In this document: positions 11,538 to 20,295 of the stretch, piece by piece | How positions within the stretch are numbered: the stretch's first letter is position 1 | Layout: the number at the start of each line of letters is the position of its first letter | Assembly: GCA_039707465.1 (NCBI GenBank) | Contig: CM077649.1 | Coordinates: 15,972,501 to 16,036,500 of the forward strand | Source: Rhabdophis nuchalis | Taxonomy: Eukaryota > Chordata > Lepidosauria > Squamata > Natricidae | Length of the DNA: 64,000 bases | Direction of reading: 5' to 3' | Made by a program: the position numbers and the translations under genes | Notes under the pieces: model-generated | Databases searched by the model: none | Seen by the model: the letters and a program-made list of their open reading frames with translations, nothing else | Told to the model about the DNA's origin: nothing

Positions 11538-12995
11538 GGTTGATGATGGAGATTCAAAACAAAATGAAACAAAAGGTCAGGATTTGCAGCGGCGTATTAG
11601 ATAACATAAATTTCCTTCAGCTCCTATTCTCTTGTCGCTGGACAAGCTAGTTGTTCTTTCTATTGGGAAAATCCTGTCCTATCACTGAAAGCAAATGGGA
11701 ATGAATGACAGGCCATTAAATGACATCAGCTCCCTGGGTGTATCTTATTTCAGTTGCTATGGCATGTTTACAATAAATGATCTGGCTCTCAAAAAGCCTT
11801 AAATGAATGAAATACTTTGTGCATGATGTTGCCCTTTCTACATCCAGGATATCAGCCCATAAATCATTAATTTTCTGAAATGTTTTATATATCATTAAAA
11901 TGTATTTTTAAAAATTGTGATCAGACATTTTTGGTCCTGCTAATTAAATGAAAGAAATACATTGCCAGGAATTGTCTCATTGTTTGAAAGATTACTTGTC
12001 CTTGTTGCAGAGAATTATGGATAGGCAAGGACATCCAAGCTTAGATTTAACTGAATAGGTAATCGGTCATGATTAATACATTGATTAGGTTGATGCATAT
12101 CTCCTAAAATGTTGTAACTGTATAATTCCATGTTTGCTTCCAAAGTAGTTTAATGTGGAAGAACTTGTATTAAGTTGGGGGTCTTTTGTTTAAAAAAAGA
12201 AAAAAAATAGTAATCTTACCTTGACATAATGTGCTAATAATCAATGCTATCAATTTATCTGGTGAATCCATTAAACAGCACCAATGTTCAGATTGTTTGC
12301 TAAGGTGCAATGAACATTTACTGAACATTTACTATATGTGCTTTCTCCTTCCAGGCATAAGAAGACAATCTTGGTTAACTTAAAAGCAGTGTAGGCAGGG
12401 AACCACTGGAAGGATAGTCTGAATATATTTGGAAGCACCAGATTGAAAAATACCAAGATAGATAATTGAGATTGCAATCTTTTATCTTACTGAGTTTGGA
12501 ACAAGTGTACAAACGATTAGGTTGTTAGTAACATGTAGTGTTCCTCACTTCTGCTAATCGTGGAAAGTTCACTATTATAGGGGACTACTAATGGAAGTAC
12601 CTACAACTCTTACAGATGCTTCCATATGGCATGATTCGACATTATAGAACTATACATATGAATGAGAGCCATGTAGTATATAAAATTAGCTTCCACAAAG
12701 GACTGATTGCCTAAAATCTGTTGGCAATGGCTGTTGAGATGTCTCTGAGAGGGTGCATATAAAACATATGTTTTCATGCAATATGTGCTATTAAATGAAT
12801 ACGGTAACTTTCTGTATGAGTAGATTTCTGCAAGGCCTTAAACACCTGGTTTTATTACTGAACCTTGAGCCCTGGATCTGTGGTGAGCCCATATCATAGA
12901 TATGTTGATTGTGTTGGTTGATTTTTTTTATGTTGGTTGCTGTAAATGTTATTTTTTATTTTATTATGTTGTTTTTACCTGGTTTTTTATTCATT
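11538..12995. other. AT-rich unique stretch
   Basis: No repeat or coding signal recognised. Confidence 0.5.
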
Positions 12996-12999
12996 GTTA

Positions 13000-13130
13000 G
13001 CCTCTCAGAATCATCTATTTGAGACGGCAGCTATATAAATTTATTTATTTTATTTATTATTCATATTTGTAACCCGCACCCATCTCACCACGAAGGGTGA
13101 ACCAAACCAATTAAACATCCAGAATCACAC
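13000..13130. mobile_element. Two degraded LINE tails, head to head
   Basis: 13000-13050 resembles a plus-strand L2-like 3' end ('gagacggcagctatataaat'). 13053-13130 looks like a minus-strand L2-like 3' end ('atttgtaacccgcacccatc'). Both are short and diverged. Confidence 0.45.
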
Positions 13131-13247
13131 AGGTGAGATGAGTGAAGTAGAAATTTGATAGAATGAAATAAAATGAAAAAAACAAACTGATTATGCATTG
13201 GGGCCATTTATTTATTTACTTACTTATTTAATTTACTTACTTATTTA

Positions 13248-13712
13248 ATGGCTCGGGACCTAGTTACATGCGAGACCATCTCCTGCCCCATACATCCCTT
13301 AGACCGATACGCTCCCACAGAGAGGGCCTCCTCAGGGTGCCGTCGGCTGGACAATGCCGACTGGCAACACCAAGGGAAGGGCCTTCTCTGTGGCGGGCCC
13401 TGCCCTGTGGAACGACCTACCCCCTGAACTCTGTACCATCACCGACCTCCGCCTCTTCCGCCAGTGTTTAAAAACACACCTGTTTCATCAAGCCGGCCTA
13501 ACATAGCCTCCGCTGTGACGAGTATTAGATAGTTTTAAAATGGGGGATTTTAATTGGTTTTAGCACAGGTTTTGTTATTTAATAGGTTTTTAAATTTTTG
13601 TATTTTGTATTACTTTGTATGTTATTTTAATTTCCTGTGCGCCACCCTGGGTCCTTTTGGAGAAGGGCGGGATACAAATCGAATAAAATCTAAATCTAAA
13701 TCTTAATTATTT
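13248..13712 (+). mobile_element. L2 LINE 3' end
   Basis: Begins at the 'atggctcgggacctag' codons of ORF2, keeps about 67 aa of open frame, then a 3' UTR ending 'tggagaagggcgggatacaa' and a tail of 'aaatct' repeats. Same subfamily as 6107-6780 and 33050-33684 (signature GQCRLATPR). Confidence 0.88.
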
Positions 13713-13714
13713 TT

Positions 13715-14670
13715 ACAAATAATTCAAGATAGCAAACATATCCAACACATTGTTCTTCTCCTATTTTCTCCACAACAGCAGCCCTGTGAGGTAGCTTGGA
13801 AAGAGAGAAACTGACTGGCAAAGGGCACCCAGCTGGCTTTTATTGCTAAGGCAGGTTTTGGACTCAATGTCTCTTGCCTGGTGCCTTAACTACTAGACCA
13901 CACGGGCTCCGCGCAGGCACTGACAATTAATTTAATTCACTCGGACACATTTTTATACTTCTGTAACCGGAGAGTGTAATATATAAAACGTGTGTCAAGC
14001 TACACAGCATGTATATTGAAAGCTGGCAGCTGACTCATATTCTTCTTGAAATATTAGTTGAATAAAAAGGTTTTATTTGTAACAAGATGAAAACAAACTC
14101 AAGATGAAAGAAAGATGGGAGGTATTTGCAGATTCAAGATCTGCTGGGAATGTCAATAGTGCTGGAAAGTAAATTTGAAGCCCTGTGTAGTTTTTCTCTG
14201 TGATAAACAGACACAAATATAAAAATGTATAGCTTAATACTGAGATATTGATAAAAGGCAATGCACATTCAAAGAATTATTCTTCATCAGCTGGAATACA
14301 GTAGCACATCTCATTTTAAAGTACAGACTACTCTATCTTTATGACATTTATAATCAATGTAGGAATTGATTTGTTATTAAGAAATCTTCTTTTATATATT
14401 TTGGGGAAAAACAGCTATATAGACTACATTAGCTCTCTCCAGTCCAGAAGCATCCAAAATACATTGGATCATAACTTCCAGAAATCCCGTTTATCTGGAA
14501 AGTTAGACTGTACATCCTGTACATTTCACTATTAGAGCTATGCAAGTCCTTCAGAATAGTGCTTTAGATTAGAATATGTAGGAGAGCCCAGGATGCAGCT
14601 CTTTTAAAATCAATTAATAGATATAATTTCTTCCAACCTTTGTGTGGCTGTACTTGGTTATCTTTGAATA
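13715..14670. other. Unique stretch
   Basis: Nothing recognised; short chance frames only. Confidence 0.45.
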
Positions 14671-14679
14671 TGTCTACAT

Positions 14680-14894
14680 CAGGGGTTCCCAAACTTGGCA
14701 ACTTGAAGACTTGTGCACTTCAACTCCCAGAATTCTCCAGCCAGCTCTGGCTGGAGAATTCTGGGAGTTGAAGTCCACAAGTCTTCAAGTTGCCAAGTTT
14801 GGGAACCCCGGTCTACATGCATAGCTCTGCTGGCTGGAGAATTCTGGGAGTTGAAGTCCACAAGTCTTCAAGTTGCCAAGTTTGGGAACCCCTG
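14680..14894. mobile_element. Fold-back hAT element with an 84-bp tandem duplication of its right half
   Basis: A 131-bp palindrome (14680-14810) is flanked by GTCTACAT at 14672-14679 and 14811-14818. The right arm plus GTCTACATGCATAGCT is then repeated, giving a third GTCTACAT at 14895-14902. Confidence 0.88.
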
Positions 14895-15138
14895 GTCTAC
14901 ATGCATAGCTACTTCTTTCAAAACAAGATATCTGTTTAATCATTTTAATGTTTTTTTTACAAATTTATTAATTGGGATTAGATTTTGATTATTAAAGAGA
15001 AGGATGAAAGGAATTCAGACTAAATGGAAAGGAAGATTATATATTTATATTGTTATATATTTCTGTTAATTTTTACTGGACCTTTGTTGATTAATAAGTG
15101 AAGATTTACAGAGGAGTTAATAGAAAAATGGCATTGGA

Positions 15139-15564
15139 AAAAAATTAATGCACCCTCATGAAACTACAAACAGGAAAATACTTGAATGTGCAGAAATGGA
15201 TAAAATGACAATAGAACTAAAAGAAAGAGAAGAATCGGACTTCTATAAAGTATGGAATAAAATGTACAAGTGGCTAGAAATTAGAAGCCAAAACAGAAAA
15301 TAGAGAATACAGTGATACAAATAATGAATATTATTATGTGTTAATATTATGTTTTCTACATTATAGGATAAGGATATAGTAATAGGAAGGTAATGAAGAA
15401 GGAAGAATTATAAAAGCTAAGCAGGAAAGCCGGTATAGAAAGCTGCAGAATTATTGTATATTGTTATATATGTTCTGTGTTTTGTTTTGCTGTTTTGAAT
15501 TTTTTATACTTGTCTTCTCATTGTTTTAAAGATTAAAACATTTAATAAAAATTATTTAAAAAAA
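15139..15564 (+). mobile_element. L1 LINE 3' end, 5'-truncated
   Basis: Encodes the ORF2 C-terminus (DFYKVWNKMYKWLEIRSQNR, stop near 15301), then a T-rich 3' UTR with AATAAA (about 15543) and an A-rich tail. Target-site duplication of 17 bp with one mismatch: 15122-15138 and 15565-15581. Confidence 0.88.
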
Positions 15565-15696
15565 AGAAAAATGGCATGGGATTGAAGATATATATATATA
15601 TATTATATATATATATATAATATATATAAGCTGATGTAATAGGGAACTGGTTTGGCTTAAGTGTGAGGCCTCTCGCCTTACATGCAACATAGCCCC

Positions 15697-15707
15697 AGTT
15701 CGAATCC
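15697..15707 (+). promoter_or_regulatory. B-box-like motif of hammerhead copy A
   Basis: AGTTCGAATCC, one mismatch from the pol III B box GGTTCGANNCC, 14 bp before hammerhead A. Confidence 0.55.
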
Positions 15708-15720
15708 CAGTAAGGGCTAT

Positions 15721-15767
15721 GGCCAGTTGATGAGAGCTAATAAGCTCGAAATAGATCTATCCTGGTC
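15721..15767 (+). ncRNA. Hammerhead ribozyme copy A, core mutated
   Basis: Helix I GGCCAG (15721-15726)/CTGGTC (15762-15767), helix II GAGCT-AATA-AGCTC (15734-15747), GAA at 15748-15750, helix III ATAG-AT-CTAT (15751-15760) and C17 at 15761. The first core stretch is TTGATGA instead of CTGATGA (15727-15733): the essential C3 is U, so cleavage is expected to be lost. Confidence 0.85.
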
Positions 15768-15802
15768 TCTTCTAATTTAATTTATTGATCAGCTCATTAA
15801 AC

Positions 15803-15834
<32 letters not shown>

Positions 15835-15836
<2 letters not shown>

Positions 15837-16041
15837 AATTGTTTCACAACAACCTGTTATTATTAGGCCCCAATTAAAGGGAGGAGACATACTGTTTCCC
15901 TTACTGCCCATCGGCTCATCGCTAGAGACCATCCAAACAGCAAGCCAAGAATTACGTTGTATAATATTTTAGATATGTGTGTTAGTTTTATGAGCTGATC
16001 AATTGGGGCCTAATAATAACAGGTTGTTGTGAAACAATTAC
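15835..16041. repeat. 41-bp perfect inverted repeat inside the tandem unit
   Basis: 15835-15875 is the exact reverse complement of 16001-16041 (starts GTAATTGTTTCAC, ends AACAATTAC on the other side). The 125-bp spacer contains a conserved family block. The copy at 18224-18636 keeps only the left version, so the second arm was gained in this copy. Confidence 0.93.
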
Positions 16042-16089
16042 CTATACTAATATACCCTGTCTAAGCTGATGCAATAAGGGGAACCGGCT

Positions 16090-16144
16090 TGGCTAAAGTG
16101 CTAGGCTACTTGCTTAGCATGCAACATAGCCCCGGTTCGAATCC
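16090..16144 (+). promoter_or_regulatory. tRNA-like internal pol III promoter (A and B boxes)
   Basis: A-box-like TGGCTAAAGTGC (16090-16101) and a perfect B box GGTTCGAATCC (16134-16144), about 33 bp apart, as in tRNA-derived SINEs. They lie directly upstream of hammerhead B. Confidence 0.65.
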
Positions 16145-16157
16145 CAGTAAGTGGTAT

Positions 16158-16204
16158 GGCCAGCTGATGAGAGCTAATAAGCTCGAAATAGATCTATCCT
16201 GGTC
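16158..16204 (+). ncRNA. Hammerhead ribozyme copy B, complete type I core
   Basis: Every core position is present: helix I GGCCAG (16158-16163)/CTGGTC (16199-16204), CTGATGA (16164-16170), helix II GAGCT-AATA-AGCTC (16171-16184), GAA (16185-16187), helix III ATAG-AT-CTAT (16188-16197), U16.1 and C17 (16198). Predicted self-cleavage lies between 16198 and 16199. Helix III is very short and its ten bases ATAGATCTAT are a perfect palindrome, which favours pairing between two ribozymes (the dimeric mode described for Penelope and retrozyme hammerheads). Activity is inferred from structure. Confidence 0.9.
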
Positions 16205-16262
16205 TCTCTCTAATTTAATTTATTGATCAGCTCATAAAACTAACACACACACACACACACAT

Positions 16263-17228
16263 ATATGTATGTTATATGTTAAGAGACAGCGATACATTAT
16301 TTTATATTGACTATATTTGCTGGGGATGAAGGGGGATAGTTCTTTCTTTTTACCATTTTCTTTATGGGTGGGAGATTTTTTTTCTCTTTGTTCCACCACT
16401 TTTCAATGTTTTTTGTATTTTTATATTAGGTTCTTGTATTACTTTTATTTTAATATCAACCTTAATTAAATTATTGAAAGCAGGGTAACATGAAGACAAC
16501 TGGAATAATTTTTCAAAGTTATTGCAACTGCAATAACTTGCTTTTATGATTAAAAAAACCCCAAAAGGTGTGGGGAGAGGGTGCGGTTAATAAATTTCAA
16601 TTTCAATTTCAGAATGCACGCTTGCAAGTTCCAAAGCAGCCATTTTGAAGGATTTGCACAGCCTTAATGATTACCTTTCAGTGGTAATTGCACTTCTTTC
16701 ACCAGAGGTCTTTCACAAGATGGTGCCTGAGAAACCGAGTTCTGGTTGCTACATTTCTGAAGTGCTTAAAGTTGGGGAATATGGGCTTGTTTGTCTGGAT
16801 TTTTGCTTATTTGTTCTTAAATGCAGTTTGTCAGTCGTACATTGTTTTCAGTCCTTTTTAATCTCTGGTGGATTTTATTCTGCTGTGTCAGTGTAGAATT
16901 CCTTGGTCCAGAAAAGTTTTCCTGTTCATTTGAATTAACGTTTAGATACCTATTTAAACATATTGATTAGATCTGTGCAAGGGCAGAGATGCACAAGTCG
17001 TTTCATAAAACAAGGATGCCAACATGCACAGAAACACTATAACTGCTTTATACTTATTTGTTTTTGTACTAAGGTACAAATATGTGCTTCCTATCCTATC
17101 AAATTTACTCTTAAATTATATTTGAAGGCATTAGCATACTTAAAGAAACAAAGTGGTTTTTCAGCACTGCTCACCTTCCTAGAGGCTTACTTATAATTAA
17201 AAATTATCTTGGAAAAACTGCTTGAATA
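16263..17228. other. Unique stretch with one L2 3' terminal piece
   Basis: 16569-16612 is a plus-strand L2 terminus ('gtggggagagggtgcggtta') with an (ATTTCA)n tail. The T-rich part at 16330-16450 could be an L1 3' UTR but has no poly(A) or target duplication. Nothing else recognised. Confidence 0.5.
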
Positions 17229-17842
17229 CACAGCAAAATGCAGCAGCCTGCATGGTTTTGGGCAGATCTCTGTGTGCACATGTATCTCCCATGTAACATC
17301 TCTCCTGCGCGAGCTGCACTGGCTGCCTGTGGCCTTCCAGGTGCATTTCAAGGTCTTAGTGACCATCTTTAAAGCGCTCCATGGCATGGGACCTGGCTAC
17401 TTACAGGACCGCCTCCTACCACATACCTCCACCCGACCAGTCTGCTCCCACAGGGAGGGCCTCCTTAGGGTGCTGTCCGCCGGGCAATGCCGGCTGGCGA
17501 CCCCCAGAGGAAGAGCCTTCTCTGTGGCAGGCACCGCCCTCTGGAATGACCTGCCTCCCGACCTCCGCACAATCACAGACCTTCGCCTCTTCCGCTGGGC
17601 ATTAAAAACATATTTCTTTCGTGCGGCCGGCCTGGCATAGCTGATGTAGCTATGTTACTATTTTAACTGGGTTTTTAAATCAAGCTTTTAGCACGGGTTA
17701 ACCTTATTTAATAGTAGTTTTAATTTTTGGATTGTTGTATTTTTTATATTTTATAATTCTTGTGTACCGCCCCGAGCACCATGTTCGGGAGAGAGGACGG
17801 CATAATAAACAAACAAACAAACAAACAAACAAACAAACAAAT
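17229..17842 (+). mobile_element. L2 LINE 3' end, third subfamily, (AAAC)n tail
   Basis: C-terminal ORF2 block open at 17209-17640 (143 codons, GTALWNDLPPDLR, FRWALKTYFF), a 3' UTR ending 'ttcgggagagaggacggcat' and a tail of AAAC repeats (17811-17840). The first 60 bp are degraded. Confidence 0.88.
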
Positions 17843-17845
17843 AAA

Positions 17846-18190
17846 TAATATCACCTCTCTGAGGGAGCTGCATTGGTTGCCAATTGCTGAATCAGAGTAC
17901 AATTCAAGGTGCTGGTTGTCACCTTTAAAGCCCTTCATGGCTTGGGACCAGGTACCTGAAGGGCCATCTCTTGCCTGTCACATCTACTTGATCCACTAGA
18001 GCAGGGAGGCAAAGAATGTTGCGGGTCCCATTCCCTAGAAAGATGCATCTGGAGGGATCCAGAAGAATGGCCTTCTCTATGGTGGCTCCCTCTCTTTGTA
18101 ACATCAATCCCCCAGAAATTACAATGGCCCCCACTCTAACACTCTTCTGGAAGGCGCTGAAGACCGGGTTGAGGGGTGGGGGGCTATTAT
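17846..18190 (+). mobile_element. Older, diverged L2-related LINE, 3' part
   Basis: Keeps 'ctgcattggttgccaattgc' and 'cccttcatggcttgggacca', the LHWLPI and FKALHGLGP positions, but is more diverged than its neighbours. Its likely 3' terminus reappears at 18637-18720 beyond the hammerhead repeat. Confidence 0.7.
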
Positions 18191-18223
18191 ATTATTTTAT
18201 TATTTTCTTTTATTAATATGTGT

Positions 18224-18260
<37 letters not shown>

Positions 18261-18464
18261 ACAACACCCTGGTAAGCCCCAATTAAGGGAGGAAGCATAC
18301 TGCTTTCCTTTTCTGCCTTTCGGCTCATCACCAGAGACCATCTAGACAGAAAGCTATGAGTTCCGTTGTGTAATTTTTATATATATGTGTGTTAGGTTTT
18401 TTGAGCTGATCAATAAATAAGCATTTATTATCCTCCTGTCTCAGCTGATCAGGATAAGAACCAG

Positions 18465-18519
18465 TAGTCTAGAGGCAATTGCCGCTGCCTCACATGTAAT
18501 ACTTCCCTGGTTCGAATCC
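18465..18519 (+). promoter_or_regulatory. tRNA-like A and B boxes upstream of hammerhead C
   Basis: A-box-like TAGTCTAGAGG (18465-18475; 9 of 11 to TRGCNNAGYGG) and a perfect B box GGTTCGAATCC (18509-18519). Confidence 0.65.
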
Positions 18520-18531
18520 CAGTAAGGGTAT

Positions 18532-18578
18532 GGCTAGCTGATGAGAGCTAAATAGCTCGAAATAGATCTATCCTAGTC
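18532..18578 (+). ncRNA. Hammerhead ribozyme copy C, complete core with compensatory change
   Basis: Helix I is GGCTAG (18532-18537)/CTAGTC (18573-18578): relative to copy B both strands changed (C to T and G to A), so pairing is kept. Core CTGATGA 18538-18544, helix II GAGCT-AAAT-AGCTC 18545-18558, GAA 18559-18561, helix III ATAG-AT-CTAT 18562-18571, C17 at 18572 with cleavage predicted before 18573. Confidence 0.9.
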
Positions 18579-18636
18579 TCCCTGATTTATTTATTGATCA
18601 GCTCAAAAAACCTAACACACACACACACACACACAA

Positions 18637-18720
18637 TGTTTTATACCCATGTAAGTTGCCTTGAGTCACCATGTGCAAATTGGTGGCAATATAAATCTTC
18701 CAATAAATAAATAAACATTT
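18637..18720 (+). mobile_element. L2-related 3' terminus split from 17846-18190
   Basis: 'ttgccttgagtcaccatgtg' followed by 'ggcaatataaat' and an (AATA)n tail is an L2-type 3' end in the right place and orientation to finish the older L2. Confidence 0.6.
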
Positions 18721-19054
18721 CCTCAGTGATTTCAGGTCACTTCAAATATTCAAATATTTTATTAATGTATAATGTAGTGTAATAATATTACACTGAGTTA
18801 GAAGAAAGGATGGAAAGTATAAGAAGTAGTGAAGTGGTTGGAAAGGAAAGCAAAGGAGCTAGCAAGAGGAGAGAGCTTTGGATCTCAGTTACTTTTAAAA
18901 AGATGTCTAAAAAGAAGATATACAACCATATGAATGTACACAATAATAGAGACATACTTGCTTGCCGACCTGTGCACAGGACTCCCAGAGGGATGGCTGA
19001 CAAGCAAAACTTTTCCAACTACTGCAGAGCCACGTTGCTAAAATGGGCCTAATT
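18721..19054. other. Unique stretch
   Basis: Nothing recognised; 80-codon frame at 18810-19052 has no motif. Confidence 0.4.
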
Positions 19055-19452
19055 TCAATTTCAATTCAATTTAATACTTATAAACCGCACCCTCTCCCCA
19101 CAGGGACTTGGGGCGGTGCACAGGGAGAATAAAAACAATAACTATATACAACATTTCATATTAAAAATAAATTAAACAATACCTGTGCTAAAGTACCCAT
19201 TAAAACTAACTAAACTAAAAATCCCCAATAAACCCAAAACAGAGGAGTAACTATCCCAGGCCGGCAAGGCAGAAGAAGTGTGTTTTTAGTTTAAGACGGA
19301 AGGAGCGGAGGTCCGTGGTGGTCCTAATGTCGGGGGGGAGGTCGTTCCAGAGGGCTGGGCCCGCCACAGAGAGAGCCCTTCCCCTGGGCGTCGCCCACTG
19401 ACAGAGTCTAGTGGACGGCACCCGGAGAAGTCCCTCTCTGTGGGAGCGAATC
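19055..19452 (-). mobile_element. L2 LINE 3' end
   Basis: Tail of 'aattgaa' type, 3' UTR with 'cgcaccctctccccacaggg' and ORF2 C-terminus (TRLCQWATPRGRALSV). Truncated at the RSHREGLL codons. Confidence 0.88.
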
Positions 19453-19802
19453 CTGGTGTTAGAAAAGTATCCTGGTGTTAGAAAATTCCATAACATTAAA
19501 TATTACAAATACTTAAATGGACAGCAACTTAATCATTATGATTATAAGACCAATTTTTATTATTTTTATTCAGACAACAGTATTGACGATCCATTTTGCT
19601 GTTCTAGTTTAAATGTTCTGAAGTGGAAAATAATATGACTTGCTTGTACTGGAAATGTTAGAGAAATAAAAAGAGGAATTTAAAGGTGTAATTGAATATG
19701 AATATGAATGCCTTTAAGTAGAAAAGCAACTCAAGATCTACCATATTTAATTGCAACCTAGATTGTAGCTTTGCCCAAAACCATGTTTATCTCTAGAAGG
19801 TG
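19453..19802. other. AT-rich unique stretch
   Basis: Nothing recognised apart from a direct repeat 'cctggtgttagaaaa' at 19452-19487. Confidence 0.45.
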
Positions 19803-20295
19803 TTTATTTATTTATTTATTTATTTATTTATTTGGATTTATTGACTGCCCCCTCTCTCCGAAGAGACTCGGGGCGGTGTACAAGAATTTAAGAGCATATA
19901 CATATATAACAATTATAAATAATAAAACTAAATTAAATGTTTTACCCTGTGTTAAAATATCTCGTTTAAATTTATAACGTAAAAACCCGATTAGGTAATA
20001 TTTACTACAACTAGGCTGGTACGGTAGATTAGGTTAGGCCAGGCCGGCGTGCTGGAAAAGATGGGTCTTTAATTGTTGACGGAAGGAGCGGAGGTCCGTA
20101 GTAGATCTAAGCTCGGGGGGGTAGGTCATTCCAGAGGGTTGGGCCCGCCATAGAGAAGGACCTTCCCCTGGGAGCCGCCTGTTGGCATTGCCAGGAGGAT
20201 GGCACCTGGAGAAGCCCTTCTCTGTGTGAGCAAATCGGTCGAAGGGATGTGTGGGGTAGGATATGATCACGCAGATAGCTAGGACCCGTGCTGAC
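19803..20295 (-). mobile_element. L2 LINE 3' end with (TTTA)n
   Basis: Minus-strand: (TTTA)n at 19803-19835, then 'ccccctctctccgaagagac', 3' UTR and ORF2 C-terminus broken by a frameshift around 20120. Truncated near the GPSYL codons. Confidence 0.88.

Larger units (their letters stand above)
15976..16249. repeat. 28-bp inverted arms flanking tRNA-like head and hammerhead B
   Basis: 15976-16003 (TGTGTGTTAGTTTTATGAGC...) is the exact reverse complement of 16222-16249. The 18.4-kb copy has the same arrangement with different arm sequence, so the arms change together. Confidence 0.92.
15620..16262 (+). mobile_element. Tandem hammerhead repeat (retrozyme-like / Penelope-related), two ribozymes 437 nt apart
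   Basis: Contains two direct copies of a tRNA-like head plus hammerhead (15630-15767 and 16062-16204), each followed by 'ttgatcagctcat' and a (CA)n tract. The predicted cleavage sites (after 15761 and after 16198) are 437 nt apart, so the stretch between them is one monomer. The monomer holds a 41-bp perfect inverted repeat (15835-15875/16001-16041) and a block (15876-15975) homologous to 18288-18385. Type I hammerheads in tandem are known from Penelope-like elements and retrozymes. No PLE reverse transcriptase or GIY-YIG gene is seen here, so the element is non-autonomous. Its left edge is blurred by a (TA)n tract at 15589-15630. Confidence 0.75.
18386..18621. repeat. 35-bp perfect inverted arms around hammerhead C
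   Basis: 18386-18420 is the exact reverse complement of 18587-18621. The arm sequence (TTAGGTTTTTTGAGC) differs from that at 15976 (TTAGTTTTATGAGC), and both arms carry the same changes. Confidence 0.92.
18224..18636 (+). mobile_element. Hammerhead repeat, monomeric copy, inserted in an older L2
   Basis: Begins in (TG)n (18224-18258), then the block CACAACACCCTGGTAAGCCCC onward that matches 15845-15975, a left arm (18386-18420), tRNA-like head, hammerhead C, right arm (18587-18621) and (CA)n. It covers one monomer; the upstream ribozyme seen in the 15.6-kb array is absent. The divergence from that array shows independent, older copies of one family. Confidence 0.75.

Noticed and set aside
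15636..15710. Possible true tRNA gene at the A/B boxes
   Set aside because: No acceptor stem or anticodon arm can be formed; the motifs are only tRNA-derived.
16330..16460. T-rich stretch as another L1 3' UTR
   Set aside because: No poly(A) end, ORF2 remnant or target duplication.
18288..18385. Possible second hammerhead on the opposite strand (GUGAUGA, GCC-GAAA-GGC, nearby GAAA)
   Set aside because: In both copies the C3 position is G, there is an extra base after helix II and helix I does not pair. It may be a chance or fully decayed motif.
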